Shown here: positions 1 through 10,560 of the stretch, in pieces
Numbering within the stretch: the stretch's first letter is position 1
Layout of the letters: every line of letters begins with the position of its first letter
Assembly (NCBI GenBank): GCA_003244045.1
Contig: QHBU01000070.1
Location: forward strand, 1-38,009
DNA length: 38,009 nt
Reading direction: 5' to 3'
Source: Candidatus Aeolococcus gillhamiae
GTDB taxonomy: Bacteria > Chloroflexota > Dormibacteria > Aeolococcales > Aeolococcaceae
The notes under the pieces: generated by a model
Told to the model about the DNA's origin: nothing
The model's input: only the letters and a program-made list of their open reading frames with translations
The model's database searches: none
Position numbers and translations under genes: made by a program

Positions 1-290
1 AGCTACCCATCGTCGCCTTGGTAGGCCGTTACCCCACCAACAAGCTAATAGGCCGCGAGCCCGTCATCGAGCGGCTTGCGCCTTTTTTCACATCGGGATG
101 TCCCGTTGTGACCACATCCGGTATTAATCCTGGTTTCCCAGGGCTATCCCGAACTCGAAGGTAGGTTGCTCACGTGTTACTCACCCGTGCGCCGCTAGAT
201 ACGTGACCGAAGCCACGTACCGCGCTCGACTTGCATGTTTCATGCACGCCGCCAGCGTTAATCCTGAGCCAGGATCAAACTCTCCGAAAA
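1..290 (-). rRNA. rrs: 16S ribosomal RNA, 5' part (runs off the left edge of the window)
   Basis: Reverse complement reads GGAGAGTTTGATCCTGGCTCAGGATTAACGCTGGCGGCGTGC...CACGGGTGAGTAACACGTGAGCAACC...TATTAGCTTGTTGGTGGGGTAACGGCCTACCAAGGCGACGATGGGTAGCT, the conserved 16S 5' domain. 5' end estimated from E. coli numbering. Confidence 0.97.
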
Positions 291-490
291 AACGTCTGGC
301 CGGGCGAACCCAGCCTACGACGAATTCAGACGAGGTACCTCACCAACCCACGGCGAACCGTGAGCCCTAGGCCCTTTGCGGAAAGTCGTCTCCACTCTTC
401 AATTGTCAAGGTTCTCGACGCGCGCGAATCCCAACGTAGGGGAAAACGCAGCACTTCCCGGGCAGCAACGGCCGACCGGGCAAGAGGGGG

Positions 491-519
491 ATCATACTCG
501 CGGGCGGGCTCGGCGTCAA
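491..519 (-). promoter_or_regulatory. Probable rRNA operon promoter: -35 TTGACG (519-514), 17-nt spacer, -10 TATGAT (496-491)
   Basis: Near-consensus sigma70-type hexamers with exact 17-nt spacing on the minus strand, about 200 nt upstream of the 16S 5' end and downstream of the recR stop. Confidence 0.75.
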
Positions 520-617
520 GTTGGCCGGGCACGGTCTGTCGCGGTTATCCACCCCTTCCGGCGCGTGTCACACCATACATCGGCGCGACGGTTGTGCAGC
601 CGGATCTTCCGCGTTGT

Positions 618-1217
618 TCAGAGGGCACGGCGACCGGCGAAGGCACGTGCCACGGTCACCTCGTCCGCGTACTGCAGGTCCGCGCCGGCAGGCAGGCCAT
701 GGGCCAGGCGGGAGACTGGGATCCCTCGTGGCGCCAGGCGATCGCCGAGATAATGGGCGGTCGCCTCTCCTTCCACGTCAGGGTCGGTGGCAATCACCAC
801 CTCGCGCACATCTCCCCCGTCGAGGCGGCGCTCGAGCGCGTCAATGGTGAGCTGGTCCGGCCCCACCCCGTCGATCGGGGACAGCGCGCCTCCGAGCACG
901 TGGTACACGCCGCCGAACTCTCCGCTGCGTTCCACCGCCAGAACGTCGAGCGGTTCCTCCACCACGCACATCACCGTCTGGTCACGGCTGGGGTTGGCGC
1001 AGATCGCGCAGAGGTCGCCTTCGGCGATGAAGAAGCAGCGAGTGCAGGGTCGCACCCCGTCGTGGAGGTCACGCAGCGCCGCGGCGAGGCGCTCGGTGCT
1101 CTCCGGCGTCGCCGCCATCGAGTGGAAGGTCAGACGCTGCGCGGTCTTGGGACCGATGCCGGGCAGGCGACCGAACTCCGCGGCGAGCCGCTCCACCGCA
1201 GCCGGGATGAGGCCCAT
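618..1217 (-). CDS. recR: Recombination protein RecR
   Basis: 199 aa; LPGIGPKTAQRLTFH helix-hairpin-helix, C4 zinc motif CTRCFFIAEGDLCAIC, Toprim region VVIATDPDVEGEATAHYL; adjacent to ybaB and dnaX. Confidence 0.95.
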   Translation of the reverse strand: MGLIPAAVERLAAEFGRLPGIGPKTAQRLTFHSMAATPESTERLAAALRDLHDGVRPCTRCFFIAEGDLCAICANPSRDQTVMCVVEEPLDVLAVERSGEFGGVYHVLGGALSPIDGVGPDQLTIDALERRLDGGDVREVVIATDPDVEGEATAHYLGDRLAPRGIPVSRLAHGLPAGADLQYADEVTVARAFAGRRAL

Positions 1218-1221
1218 CGCG

Positions 1222-1527
1222 TCAGATGAGGCCCGGTGGAAGGCCCAGACCGGCGGTCAGCTGACCCATGTGCTGAGCGGCGGCCTCGCGTGCCTTGTCG
1301 AGGGCGTCGTTGGCGGCGGCGAGGACCATGTCCGAGAGGAGCTCAGCCCCCTCCTCAAGCGCCTCTGGCTCGATGCTCACAGAGAGGATCTTCTGCTCCG
1401 CATTGGCGGTGACGGTCACGGCCCCGCCCCCGGCGGTGCCGGTGACGGTCATCTCGCCGAGTTCCGCCTGCAGCTTCGCCATGCGTGTCTGCATCTGCTG
1501 CAGCTGCTTCATCATGTTGCTGTTCAC
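1222..1527 (-). CDS. ybaB: YbaB/EbfC family nucleoid-associated protein
   Basis: 101 aa; MMKQLQQMQTRMAKLQAELGEMTVTGTAGGGAVTVTANAEQKILSVSIEPEAL; canonical dnaX-ybaB-recR context. Confidence 0.93.
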   Translation of the reverse strand: MNSNMMKQLQQMQTRMAKLQAELGEMTVTGTAGGGAVTVTANAEQKILSVSIEPEALEEGAELLSDMVLAAANDALDKAREAAAQHMGQLTAGLGLPPGLI

Positions 1528-1554
1528 CGGGGCCTCCTCGAGTTTGTGGGCAGT

Positions 1555-3321
<1,767 letters not shown>

Positions 3322-3420
3322 GGTACTGAGAGTAGCGGGGCGAGAGGACGCCCGGGAGTCGCGCCGTGTCCGTCGCGGAAGGCGACAGCGGCGCACGAGG
3401 TGCGCCGAGGGCAGGGGTGT

Positions 3421-3447
3421 TCGCGGTCGGATTCACTCCGACCGCGA
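3421..3447. terminator. Perfect 11-bp hairpin between the SRP RNA and dnaX
   Basis: TCGCGGTCGGA-ttcac-TCCGACCGCGA. No U-tract, so terminator function is uncertain. Confidence 0.5.
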
Positions 3448-3448
3448 G

Positions 3449-3471
3449 AGGGGCGGGATCTGCCCGCCCCT
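3449..3471. terminator. Perfect 9-bp GC hairpin between the SRP RNA and dnaX
   Basis: AGGGGCGGG-atctg-CCCGCCCCT; no U-tract. Confidence 0.5.
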
Positions 3472-3485
3472 GTAAGTCACTACGA

Positions 3486-3514
3486 CCCCCAGCGCGGCAT
3501 TGCCGCGCTGGGGG
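3486..3514 (-). terminator. Hairpin abutting the 3' end of the SRP RNA
   Basis: CCCCCAGCGCGGCA-t-TGCCGCGCTGGGGG, a 14-nt perfect inverted repeat immediately downstream of the SRP RNA 3' strand. Confidence 0.6.
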
Positions 3515-3787
3515 CAGTCGCGCACCCCACGTCGTTGGCGCGACGCCGGCGCTCACCCGATCGTTCAGCTCGGACCAGGTTGGCTACGGCACCCCCGGGG
3601 GACCGTTTACCGCTGCTTCCTTCCGGACCTGACGGGATTCACAGACCCGGGCTGCGTAGGACCCGATCGTCAACGCCAATGCGCTCGGAGCAGACCCAAC
3701 GCCACGCCCCCTCGGTGGGGAATTCGACCCCGCTATAGCGGATTGCGGGTACAGGGCACCGCTAACGCCCCATCTAGCGCGACCGCG
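3514..3787 (-). ncRNA. ffs: Large bacterial signal recognition particle RNA (with Alu domain)
   Basis: Minus strand contains the Alu-domain signature GCTAGATGGGGCGTTAGCGGTGCCCTGTACCCGCAATCCGCTATAGCGGGGTCGAATTCCCC and the S-domain signature GTCAGGTCCGGAAGGAAGCAGC. Terminal helix GCGGTCGCGC / GCGCGACTGC (one G.U) closes the ends. Confidence 0.93.
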
Positions 3788-3788
3788 C

Positions 3789-6197
3789 TCATTGTACCGG
3801 CACGGCGGGCGACTCAGAGCGCTTCCGGGGTGCGGGTTTGGGACGGTCGTCGACCACCGCGCGCGCCTCGCCCGCAGCCGCCTCCGGCGACGCCGGCCAG
3901 CTGAGGATGACCCGCGTCCCCTCGCCGAGGGTGCTCTCCACATCCACTCGTGCGCCGTGGGCTGACACCATCCTCTTCACTAGGGCCAGGCCCATGCCGG
4001 TGCCCCCGTACTTGCGAGTGGGGCTGTTGTCCACCTGGAAGAAACGGTCGAAGACGCGCTGCAGGTCATCGGAGGGGATGCCGATCCCCTGGTCGGCGAC
4101 CTCGATGCGCACCTCGCGCGCGACCTCGTCGGGGGCGAAGCTGACGGTCACCCGGCCGCGACCATCGCTGAACTTCACGGCGTTGTCGAGGACGGCGCGG
4201 AGCACTTGGACCAGCCGCTCGGGGTCCGCAAAGGCGGTGACCGCCTCGTCACCCTCGATGTCGACGGGGACCGGAAGACCACCCCGATACCGCTCACCCA
4301 CCAGCCCGAGCGTGTTCACGATCGTCTCGCGCAGCGGCACCTCGGCGGGGGTGAGCTCGAGGTTCTCGTCCTCCATCACCGCGTAGTCGATGATCGTCTC
4401 GACGATGTCGTAGAGGTTCTTGGCGGCCACCTGGATGTCACGCACCGCCTCCAGCTTCGGACCTTCCGCCCACATGCCCCAGCACATCTCGAGCAGGTCG
4501 GCGAGACCCACGATGGCGGTGAGCGGGGTGCGCAGCTCGTGCTGCACCGTGGCCAGGAAATCTGTCTTGAGCGAGTCGAGCTCGAGGAGCCGGCGCACCG
4601 TGTCGCGCTCCTGCTCGAACAACCGCGCGTTCTCCATCGCGATCGCGGCGTTGTTGGCGAGCACCGCGAGCACGTCGACGTCCGAGTCGTCGACCGTGAC
4701 GCCGCCCTTCGCGGCCGTCACGATGACCAGCGTTCCCACCACCCGATCCTGGTAGAACATCGGCACAGCGACCAGCGATCCGTGCTTGGCGCTGTCGAGC
4801 CGCAGCGTCTGGCCGGCCAGCACCTCGGCCAACCCCGGCCAGTCGGACAGCGGCGGAGGGTCGCCGTCGGTGGCAACGGCCTCGAGAGTGTCGGTGTCTC
4901 CCTGGCGTACCGCCAGCACCGCCGACCTCGGGCCGCCGCCGATCGACGCCGCGGTGCGCACCACCGCCTGCTGCAGGGTGGGAACCCCTGCGGTTGTCGT
5001 GGTGAGGGCACGCGACACACCGCTCACCTGCTCGAGCGCGTGGTCGAGTCGCCCACGCGCGTCCTCGATCTGGCGCACGTAGCCGGCGATCGCGTCGCGC
5101 ATCGTGTTGACGTTGGTCGCCAGCCTGCCCAGCTCGTCCTGTGAACGCACCGGGATGCCCGTCGTGTAGTCGCCACCGGCGATGCGCGCGACGCCACCCT
5201 CGAGACGCGCGATCGGTCGCTTGACGAACCGTTCCACGAAGACGATCACGGTGAATGCCACCACCAACACCAGGAAGATGGAGATGAGGGCGAGCACCAG
5301 GATGTCGGTGCGCTCATCGCCGACGAACTGCGACAGTGGCACCTCGACCCCGATGTACCCGGTCAGCTTGCCGGCGGATCCGTACACAGGAACGAAGCTC
5401 CCCGCCACCGCCTCGGTCGTGCCGGCACCCACGGGAGCGTCGTAGATCGCGCGATACGTCCCACCGGGCTGCCCCAGCGCCGTGCGCAGACCGGGGTCGG
5501 TGGGGGCGCTCCCGCCCATCGTCGGGCGGAGCTCGACGTCGGTGCGGGAGGCGGGGATGAACGCCGTCGGGAAGTTGAAGAGAGCCTGGAACCGGCTCAG
5601 CTGGAACGTCAGCGGCGCCACGTACGCCACCACGCCGACGACGCGGCCGCTGTGGGCCACCGGCAGCGCGACAACGTACGCTGGGATCTGCCCGCTGACC
5701 AGCTCCACACCGCACCCGCCGGGCACCGGACTCTGCCCCCCGCGCGCGCACTGCCCATGGCTGAGCGCCGTCTGCACCGCCGGCGGTGCCGCCATGGCGG
5801 GCACCGAGCTGCCCAGGCTCGGGGAGGTGCGGTTGTAGATAACATTGCCGCTCGCGTCGCTGAGCAGGAGTACTTCGCCGTCGAGGTCCACGGGCGTGCT
5901 CGCCGCGAAGACCGCCTGCACCGCGGACGACGGGTGCCGGGCCGCGAGCGCGCTGCCGAGCACCCGCTGAGAGGCGAGCCCGGTGGCGGCGCTGAGCGAC
6001 TGCACGCCGGTGAACCGATTGAGGACCTCGGCCATCACCCCGACGCGGTTGTCGGCATTGCTCTGGGCGGCGGCACGCGTCTGCTGCGCGCGGCTGTAGA
6101 TGAGGTAGCTGGCGACCCCGCCCACCACGATGAGCGCCAACAGGCAACCCGCCACGATCAGCTTCGTGGCGAATGACCGGCGCAGAGACTTGACCAC
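3789..6197 (-). CDS. Membrane sensor histidine kinase (extracellular sensor, HAMP, GAF-like, HisKA, HATPase)
   Basis: TM segments flank an extracytoplasmic region; HAMP-like ERFVKRPIARLEGGVARIAGGDYTTGIPVRSQDELGRLATNVNTM; H-box VQHELRTPLTAIVGLADLLE; N-box LDNAVKFS; G-boxes VADQGIGIP and GGTGMGLAL. Start taken at GTG 6197. Confidence 0.88.
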   Translation of the reverse strand: MVKSLRRSFATKLIVAGCLLALIVVGGVASYLIYSRAQQTRAAAQSNADNRVGVMAEVLNRFTGVQSLSAATGLASQRVLGSALAARHPSSAVQAVFAASTPVDLDGEVLLLSDASGNVIYNRTSPSLGSSVPAMAAPPAVQTALSHGQCARGGQSPVPGGCGVELVSGQIPAYVVALPVAHSGRVVGVVAYVAPLTFQLSRFQALFNFPTAFIPASRTDVELRPTMGGSAPTDPGLRTALGQPGGTYRAIYDAPVGAGTTEAVAGSFVPVYGSAGKLTGYIGVEVPLSQFVGDERTDILVLALISIFLVLVVAFTVIVFVERFVKRPIARLEGGVARIAGGDYTTGIPVRSQDELGRLATNVNTMRDAIAGYVRQIEDARGRLDHALEQVSGVSRALTTTTAGVPTLQQAVVRTAASIGGGPRSAVLAVRQGDTDTLEAVATDGDPPPLSDWPGLAEVLAGQTLRLDSAKHGSLVAVPMFYQDRVVGTLVIVTAAKGGVTVDDSDVDVLAVLANNAAIAMENARLFEQERDTVRRLLELDSLKTDFLATVQHELRTPLTAIVGLADLLEMCWGMWAEGPKLEAVRDIQVAAKNLYDIVETIIDYAVMEDENLELTPAEVPLRETIVNTLGLVGERYRGGLPVPVDIEGDEAVTAFADPERLVQVLRAVLDNAVKFSDGRGRVTVSFAPDEVAREVRIEVADQGIGIPSDDLQRVFDRFFQVDNSPTRKYGGTGMGLALVKRMVSAHGARVDVESTLGEGTRVILSWPASPEAAAGEARAVVDDRPKPAPRKRSESPAVPVQ
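3791..3796 (-). promoter_or_regulatory. -10 box TACAAT for the SRP RNA
   Basis: TACAAT lies 5-6 nt upstream of the base of the SRP terminal helix. Its last T is the first base of the upstream kinase's TGA stop. Confidence 0.6.
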
Positions 6198-6220
6198 CCC
6201 GCCTGCCTCGACGACGCGGG

Positions 6221-6877
6221 TCAGTCGGCGCCGGACGTCGCTGACCAGGTCCTGCGCACCAGCACCACGACGGCGCCGGCGGCGATGAGGTCGAGAAGCA
6301 GGAACAGAGGCCAGAGGTAGGGCGCCCGACCGAAGGAGATCCCCGCCAGCGGCGTCAGCTCGGCCACCGGCGGTGGCCCCGTCATCGACAGGCCGGCGGC
6401 CTCCGGCGAGCCGAGGGTGGTACCCGCCGAGGACGTGGCAGCGCCGCCGCCCACACCCACCCCTGACGCGGTCACGAACGACGAGCTGGAGGTGGGGGCG
6501 CTGCGCGACGCCGACCCCGTGTTGCCGGGGGTCTTCGTGGTGCCGGTGGTGGTGCCCGTGGTGCCGTTGTTCGGGGTGCTCGGGCACGTCGTCGTCGGCG
6601 GACAGAGCGGCGGGACCGAGCCTCTGCTGTTCAGGCCGGGAGACGTCGAGGGCGGCGTCGGCGTGGCGGTGGGCAGCCCCGGAAGCGGTGGCAGAGACGG
6701 CAGAGACGGCAGTCCGCTGAGGTTGTTCGAGCCCAGGTTCAGGGTCACGTTGAGGTCCGCGGCCGAGGCTGGCCCGGAGGCCGTCGCCGCAACCGCCGCT
6801 GCCAGCCCACCCAGGACGGCTGCGGCCAGCAACCGTCGAACCGAGCCTGTGAGTGGGTGCGGGCGAGGCCGGCGCAT
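6221..6877 (-). CDS. Exported Ser/Thr/Pro/Gly-rich protein with signal peptide and C-terminal membrane anchor
   Basis: MRRPRPHPLTGSVRRLLAAAVLGGLAAAVAATASGPASAADL signal peptide; low-complexity middle; C-terminal APYLWPLFLLLDLIAAGAVVVLVRRTW. TATGAT box 6 nt before ATG 6877. Confidence 0.65.
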   Translation of the reverse strand: MRRPRPHPLTGSVRRLLAAAVLGGLAAAVAATASGPASAADLNVTLNLGSNNLSGLPSLPSLPPLPGLPTATPTPPSTSPGLNSRGSVPPLCPPTTTCPSTPNNGTTGTTTGTTKTPGNTGSASRSAPTSSSSFVTASGVGVGGGAATSSAGTTLGSPEAAGLSMTGPPPVAELTPLAGISFGRAPYLWPLFLLLDLIAAGAVVVLVRRTWSATSGAD

Positions 6878-6945
6878 GGGGCGATCATACGCGGCTGGTC
6901 TCCGACCGATCCTCGTCGTGTCGTTACGGACGGACGACAACCGCG

Positions 6946-7566
6946 TCAGCGCCCGCGGCGCGGCAGGCTGACTCGCGGCTCAACACCACGGGCGAGCCGG
7001 CGCAGGTTGTCGGTGTGGCGGATGGCGATCAGCGCGCTGGCGAGCCCCGCGAAGACAAGCGGCGTGCGCCTCCCCCCCCGAGCTGCCGACACCCCCGCGC
7101 CGATGGTGGCGGACGCGGCTGCAACCATCGAGCCAACCGACACGATCCGGGTGCCCACCAGGGCGCTGAGCCCCCCGGCGACAGCCCACGCCGATGCCTC
7201 GGGCGAGATCGCCAACAGCCCACCGAACGCGGTGGCGACGCTCTTACCCCCACGAAAGCCGGCGAAGACCGGCCAGGAGTGGCCCACCATCGCCGCCAGA
7301 CCGGCGCCGACCTCCCCGGCAGGGTGGGCCCCGAGAGCGCGCGCGCAAAGCACGGCGGCGGTTCCCTTGCCGACGTCGAGCGTGAAGGTCGCCCCGGCGG
7401 CGGCCGGCCCAGCGACGCGGAGCACGTTCGTTGAGCCCATGCTCCCGCTGCCCGTCTCGCGGACGTCGAGGCCCCGCGTGGCGCGGCCGAGCAGCAAACC
7501 GAACGGGATGGACCCGATCGCGTACCCCGCGGCGGCGGCGCCGACGTCACTGACCAGCCCGCTCAT
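6946..7566 (-). CDS. plsY: Glycerol-3-phosphate acyltransferase PlsY
   Basis: YAIGSIPFGLLLGRATRGLDVRETGSGSMGSTNVLR; GHSWPVFAGFRGGKSVATAFG; multiple TM segments. Confidence 0.93.
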   Translation of the reverse strand: MSGLVSDVGAAAAGYAIGSIPFGLLLGRATRGLDVRETGSGSMGSTNVLRVAGPAAAGATFTLDVGKGTAAVLCARALGAHPAGEVGAGLAAMVGHSWPVFAGFRGGKSVATAFGGLLAISPEASAWAVAGGLSALVGTRIVSVGSMVAAASATIGAGVSAARGGRRTPLVFAGLASALIAIRHTDNLRRLARGVEPRVSLPRRGR

Positions 7567-7620
7567 GCGCGAGCGAGTGTACGGCGGCTCGTCCGGGTGT
7601 TGGCCACCCTCCGCGGACCC

Positions 7621-8505
7621 TCACGCCTCGTCGGTGTAGATGGGGTTGAACGGGTACCACTGCTCGGGCACCCGGAGCAGGTCCGGCTCCAGGACGGTCG
7701 CGATCCGCTGGGTGATCACCTGCTCGTCGTCGTCCCTGTTGGCGTGGAACGGCTCACGGACGTGGACGTGGTAGCCGGCGTCCGACCTCCAGCAGCTGAT
7801 CGGGACCAGCGGCGACCCGGTGAGACGGGCAAGGGATGCCGGGCCCGTGCTGAACTGGACCGGTCCGTTGCAGAAGCGCACCTCAGTCGTCGGCCCGCCC
7901 TCGGGGATGTCGGTGAGGATGGCCACCCATCGCCCTTGGCGCAGCGCCCTGATCAGCCCGCGCGCCGCCGCCTCCGGGGCGAACAGCTCCATCTGCTTGA
8001 CCTTTCGCGACCACGCCAGCAGCGCGGTGATGGACGGTGTCCCGACCGGCGCCATCACCGTGGTCACGGGATGGCCGGCGGCGAGCGCCATGCTGGCCGC
8101 GATGTCCCAGCTCCCGAAATGGGCGAGGACAAGGATGCCACCGCGACCGGCGTCGCGGGTCTTGTGCAGGTTCTCCACGCCGACGATGTGGCCGTACTCG
8201 AACATCTCGTCGAGCCCGATGGCGTGGATCCAGATGGTGTCGATGATCATGCGCGAGTAGTTGCGGTAGCTGGCGCGCGCGCGCCGCCGAGCCTCCGCTG
8301 CGGGCAGGCCGCCGGCGGCACGGCTGTGCAGGTGCGCGCACAGGCGTCGCTTGCGCGGCGGTTGGAGCGCGTAGGTGATCACGCCGGCGGCGTCGGCGAT
8401 CGCGTAGCGCCGCCGGCCGATGGCGCGCAGCCCGCGCGCCGTCGCCTCGAACGCCACCTCCATCCATCTCGGTGGCCTGGTGATGACGGTGCTGGTGTCA
8501 GCCAC
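7621..8505 (-). CDS. LpxL/HtrB/PatA-like lysophospholipid acyltransferase
   Basis: GGILVLAHFGSWDIAASMALAAGHPVTTVMAPVG (HxxxWD-type motif); VAILTDIPEGGPTTEVRFCNGPVQFSTGPASLARLTGSPLVPI. Confidence 0.85.
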   Translation of the reverse strand: MADTSTVITRPPRWMEVAFEATARGLRAIGRRRYAIADAAGVITYALQPPRKRRLCAHLHSRAAGGLPAAEARRRARASYRNYSRMIIDTIWIHAIGLDEMFEYGHIVGVENLHKTRDAGRGGILVLAHFGSWDIAASMALAAGHPVTTVMAPVGTPSITALLAWSRKVKQMELFAPEAAARGLIRALRQGRWVAILTDIPEGGPTTEVRFCNGPVQFSTGPASLARLTGSPLVPISCWRSDAGYHVHVREPFHANRDDDEQVITQRIATVLEPDLLRVPEQWYPFNPIYTDEA

Positions 8506-9058
8506 CGCCCGCTTTCTGCACCGCCGCGGCGAGGCCGGTCACCCCGTCGAGGCCGGCGCCCGCGTAAACGATCTTGCCATTCTTGACCAGGTATACCGTG
8601 GGCACTGCATTGACGCTGTAGGCGGCTCCCGCGGTCAGATTGGGGTCGAGCAGAAGCGGGTAGCCGCAGTGGGGCGCGTACTGCTTGTGGTACGAGGCCA
8701 CTGTCTGCGCGGAGTCCTTCGCCGCATCGACGGCGAACACCTGCGTGTTGAGCCCGCACAGCTGCGCTGCCACCTGCTGGCAGTGCGCGCAGCCCGCCTC
8801 GAAGAATTCGACGACGTAAGGCTTGCCGGCTGCCGCCGAGGCAACGGTGACGTGCGCGCCACCCACCGCCTCGAGGCTGATCGCCGGCGCGGTTGTGCCG
8901 AGGGGAAGAAGGCGCGCCTGGGGCTTGATGAACGTCACCACCAGCACCAGCCCGACCGTGCCCACCGCGAAGAAGATGATCGCTCGACGCCACTCACGCC
9001 GCGTCGGCCGCCGGGTGATCCCGAGGTAGCCGGTTGGGGGGACGCGGCGATCGGGCAT
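8498..9058 (-). CDS. Membrane-anchored thioredoxin-like/redoxin protein
   Basis: N-terminal TM (AIIFFAVGTVGLVLVVTFI), AAGKPYVVEFFEAGCAHCQQVAAQLCGL with a CxxC active site, VNAVPTVYLVKNGKIVYAGAG with cis-Pro. Confidence 0.88.
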   Translation of the reverse strand: MPDRRVPPTGYLGITRRPTRREWRRAIIFFAVGTVGLVLVVTFIKPQARLLPLGTTAPAISLEAVGGAHVTVASAAAGKPYVVEFFEAGCAHCQQVAAQLCGLNTQVFAVDAAKDSAQTVASYHKQYAPHCGYPLLLDPNLTAGAAYSVNAVPTVYLVKNGKIVYAGAGLDGVTGLAAAVQKAGGG

Positions 9059-10560
9059 CAGTGCAGCGCGCTGGCGCCGCCGCCGGCCAGTGAGATCAGT
9101 GGGCCCGCGAAGGCCGCGAAGAGGAGCCCGAGCGCGGCAGTGGAGATCGCGGCGATGCGGGCGATCCGCGGCGTGGTGGTCACCGCGAACGGGGCCTCAC
9201 CGTTGTCGTCCGCGTACATCACCGCCAGCCAACGCACCACCGCGACGCCGCAGAGCACCAGCGCCATCGCCGCGATGCCCACGGCCCAACCCCGGCCGGC
9301 ATCGAGCGCCGACTCAGCAGCGAGAAGGCGGCCGAAGAATCCTGCCAGCGGCGGCAGCCCGGCCAGCCCGAGAAGTGCGAGTGAGAGGAAGGCGGCCGTG
9401 GTCGGCGCGCGCCGACCCGCGCCGCGGTACGCGTCAATGCCTGTGCCGAGGCCGGCCGCGTCGAAGACGCCGGCGAGGAGGAGCGACGCCAGCAGCGCGG
9501 CGGCTGCGCCGAGCAGCGAGAAGAGCAGTGCGGTGCTGCCGCCGGCCGTCGACCCGGCGATGCCGCGGCCGGTCGAGGCGAGCGCCAGCAGCAGGAAGCC
9601 CGCCTGCGCGATGGACAGGTCGGCGATGAGCCGCCGGATGGTCGTGGCACGCACCGCCAGGATTGCGCCGGAGAGCATCCCGGCCGCGGCAAGAATGTCG
9701 ACGAGGATGGTCCAGCGTGTGCTCCCGGGACCGAAGCCCTCGACGGCGAAGCGAGCCAGCACAAGGGTGCCGACGACGGCGCCCAGGGCCGAGCTGAACC
9801 CCGCGATGGCCCCAGGGGTGGCCTCCTGGACAAGCCTGGTCCACGCCTGCAGCGGAGGCGCGCCGACCGCCACCAGCAAACCGATCACCACTAGGGCGAT
9901 GCCCACCACCTCGAGTGGGCCGTCGATCGGAGCGCCGGTGACACGCGCCCCGGTTGCCAGCCGAGCCAGGTCGGTGGTGCCGACGGCGGCGTAGAGGAGC
10001 GTCATCCCGTACACGGTGGTCGCCATCGCCACGCCACCGGCGAGAAGCTGGCGGAACGCTGCCTCCGCGGTCTGCCCCGACGTTTTGGTCATAGCTGTCA
10101 GAAGCGCGAGCGCCACCAGGAGGACCGCGAACGCGACGACGAAAGCGGCCATCTCGCGCTGCGCCAGGAGAATCATCGCCGCGCCCGAGCTCACCTGGAG
10201 AAGCGCGCAAAACGCGCCCGCCCGTGCCGGGGCGCGGCGTGTGTACGCCTCAGAACCGAGCACGGTCAGCACCAGGGCCAGGAGCACCAGCACCGACCCG
10301 AAGACGTGGAAGCGATCGACCATCAGTCCCCCGCTGTACGCCGCCAGGCCGACACCCGCGGAGCTGGGGCGCATCGCCTGCAGCTCGATCATCGATGCGG
10401 TGAAGGCACCGACCGCCGCGAGCAGGGTGACCCACCGGTACAGTGACGGCCGTGTGCGAGGCCGCGCGGCGGCCACGGCCGCGCACACCAGGGCGCCAAA
10501 GCCGAGCATGACCGCGGGCAGGATCCCGAGCAGCACACCGAGACCGAAATTGCTGATCAC
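9058..10560 (-). CDS. nuoN: NADH-quinone oxidoreductase subunit N-like antiporter-fold protein (divergent)
   Basis: EAAFRQLLAGGVAMATTVYGMTLLYAAVGTTDLARLA; TIRRLIADLSIAQAGFLLLALA; LLGLAGLPPLAGFFGRL. GTG start at 10560 overlaps the nuoM stop (GTGA). Confidence 0.82.
   Translation of the reverse strand: MISNFGLGVLLGILPAVMLGFGALVCAAVAAARPRTRPSLYRWVTLLAAVGAFTASMIELQAMRPSSAGVGLAAYSGGLMVDRFHVFGSVLVLLALVLTVLGSEAYTRRAPARAGAFCALLQVSSGAAMILLAQREMAAFVVAFAVLLVALALLTAMTKTSGQTAEAAFRQLLAGGVAMATTVYGMTLLYAAVGTTDLARLATGARVTGAPIDGPLEVVGIALVVIGLLVAVGAPPLQAWTRLVQEATPGAIAGFSSALGAVVGTLVLARFAVEGFGPGSTRWTILVDILAAAGMLSGAILAVRATTIRRLIADLSIAQAGFLLLALASTGRGIAGSTAGGSTALLFSLLGAAAALLASLLLAGVFDAAGLGTGIDAYRGAGRRAPTTAAFLSLALLGLAGLPPLAGFFGRLLAAESALDAGRGWAVGIAAMALVLCGVAVVRWLAVMYADDNGEAPFAVTTTPRIARIAAISTAALGLLFAAFAGPLISLAGGGASALH

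Noticed and set aside
404-409. TTGACA (minus strand) close to the 16S start as an rRNA promoter -35
   Set aside because: No -10-like hexamer at 16-18 nt spacing. The context GAGAACCTTGACAATTGAAGAGTG resembles an rRNA leader/antitermination sequence; the 491-519 promoter is far better.
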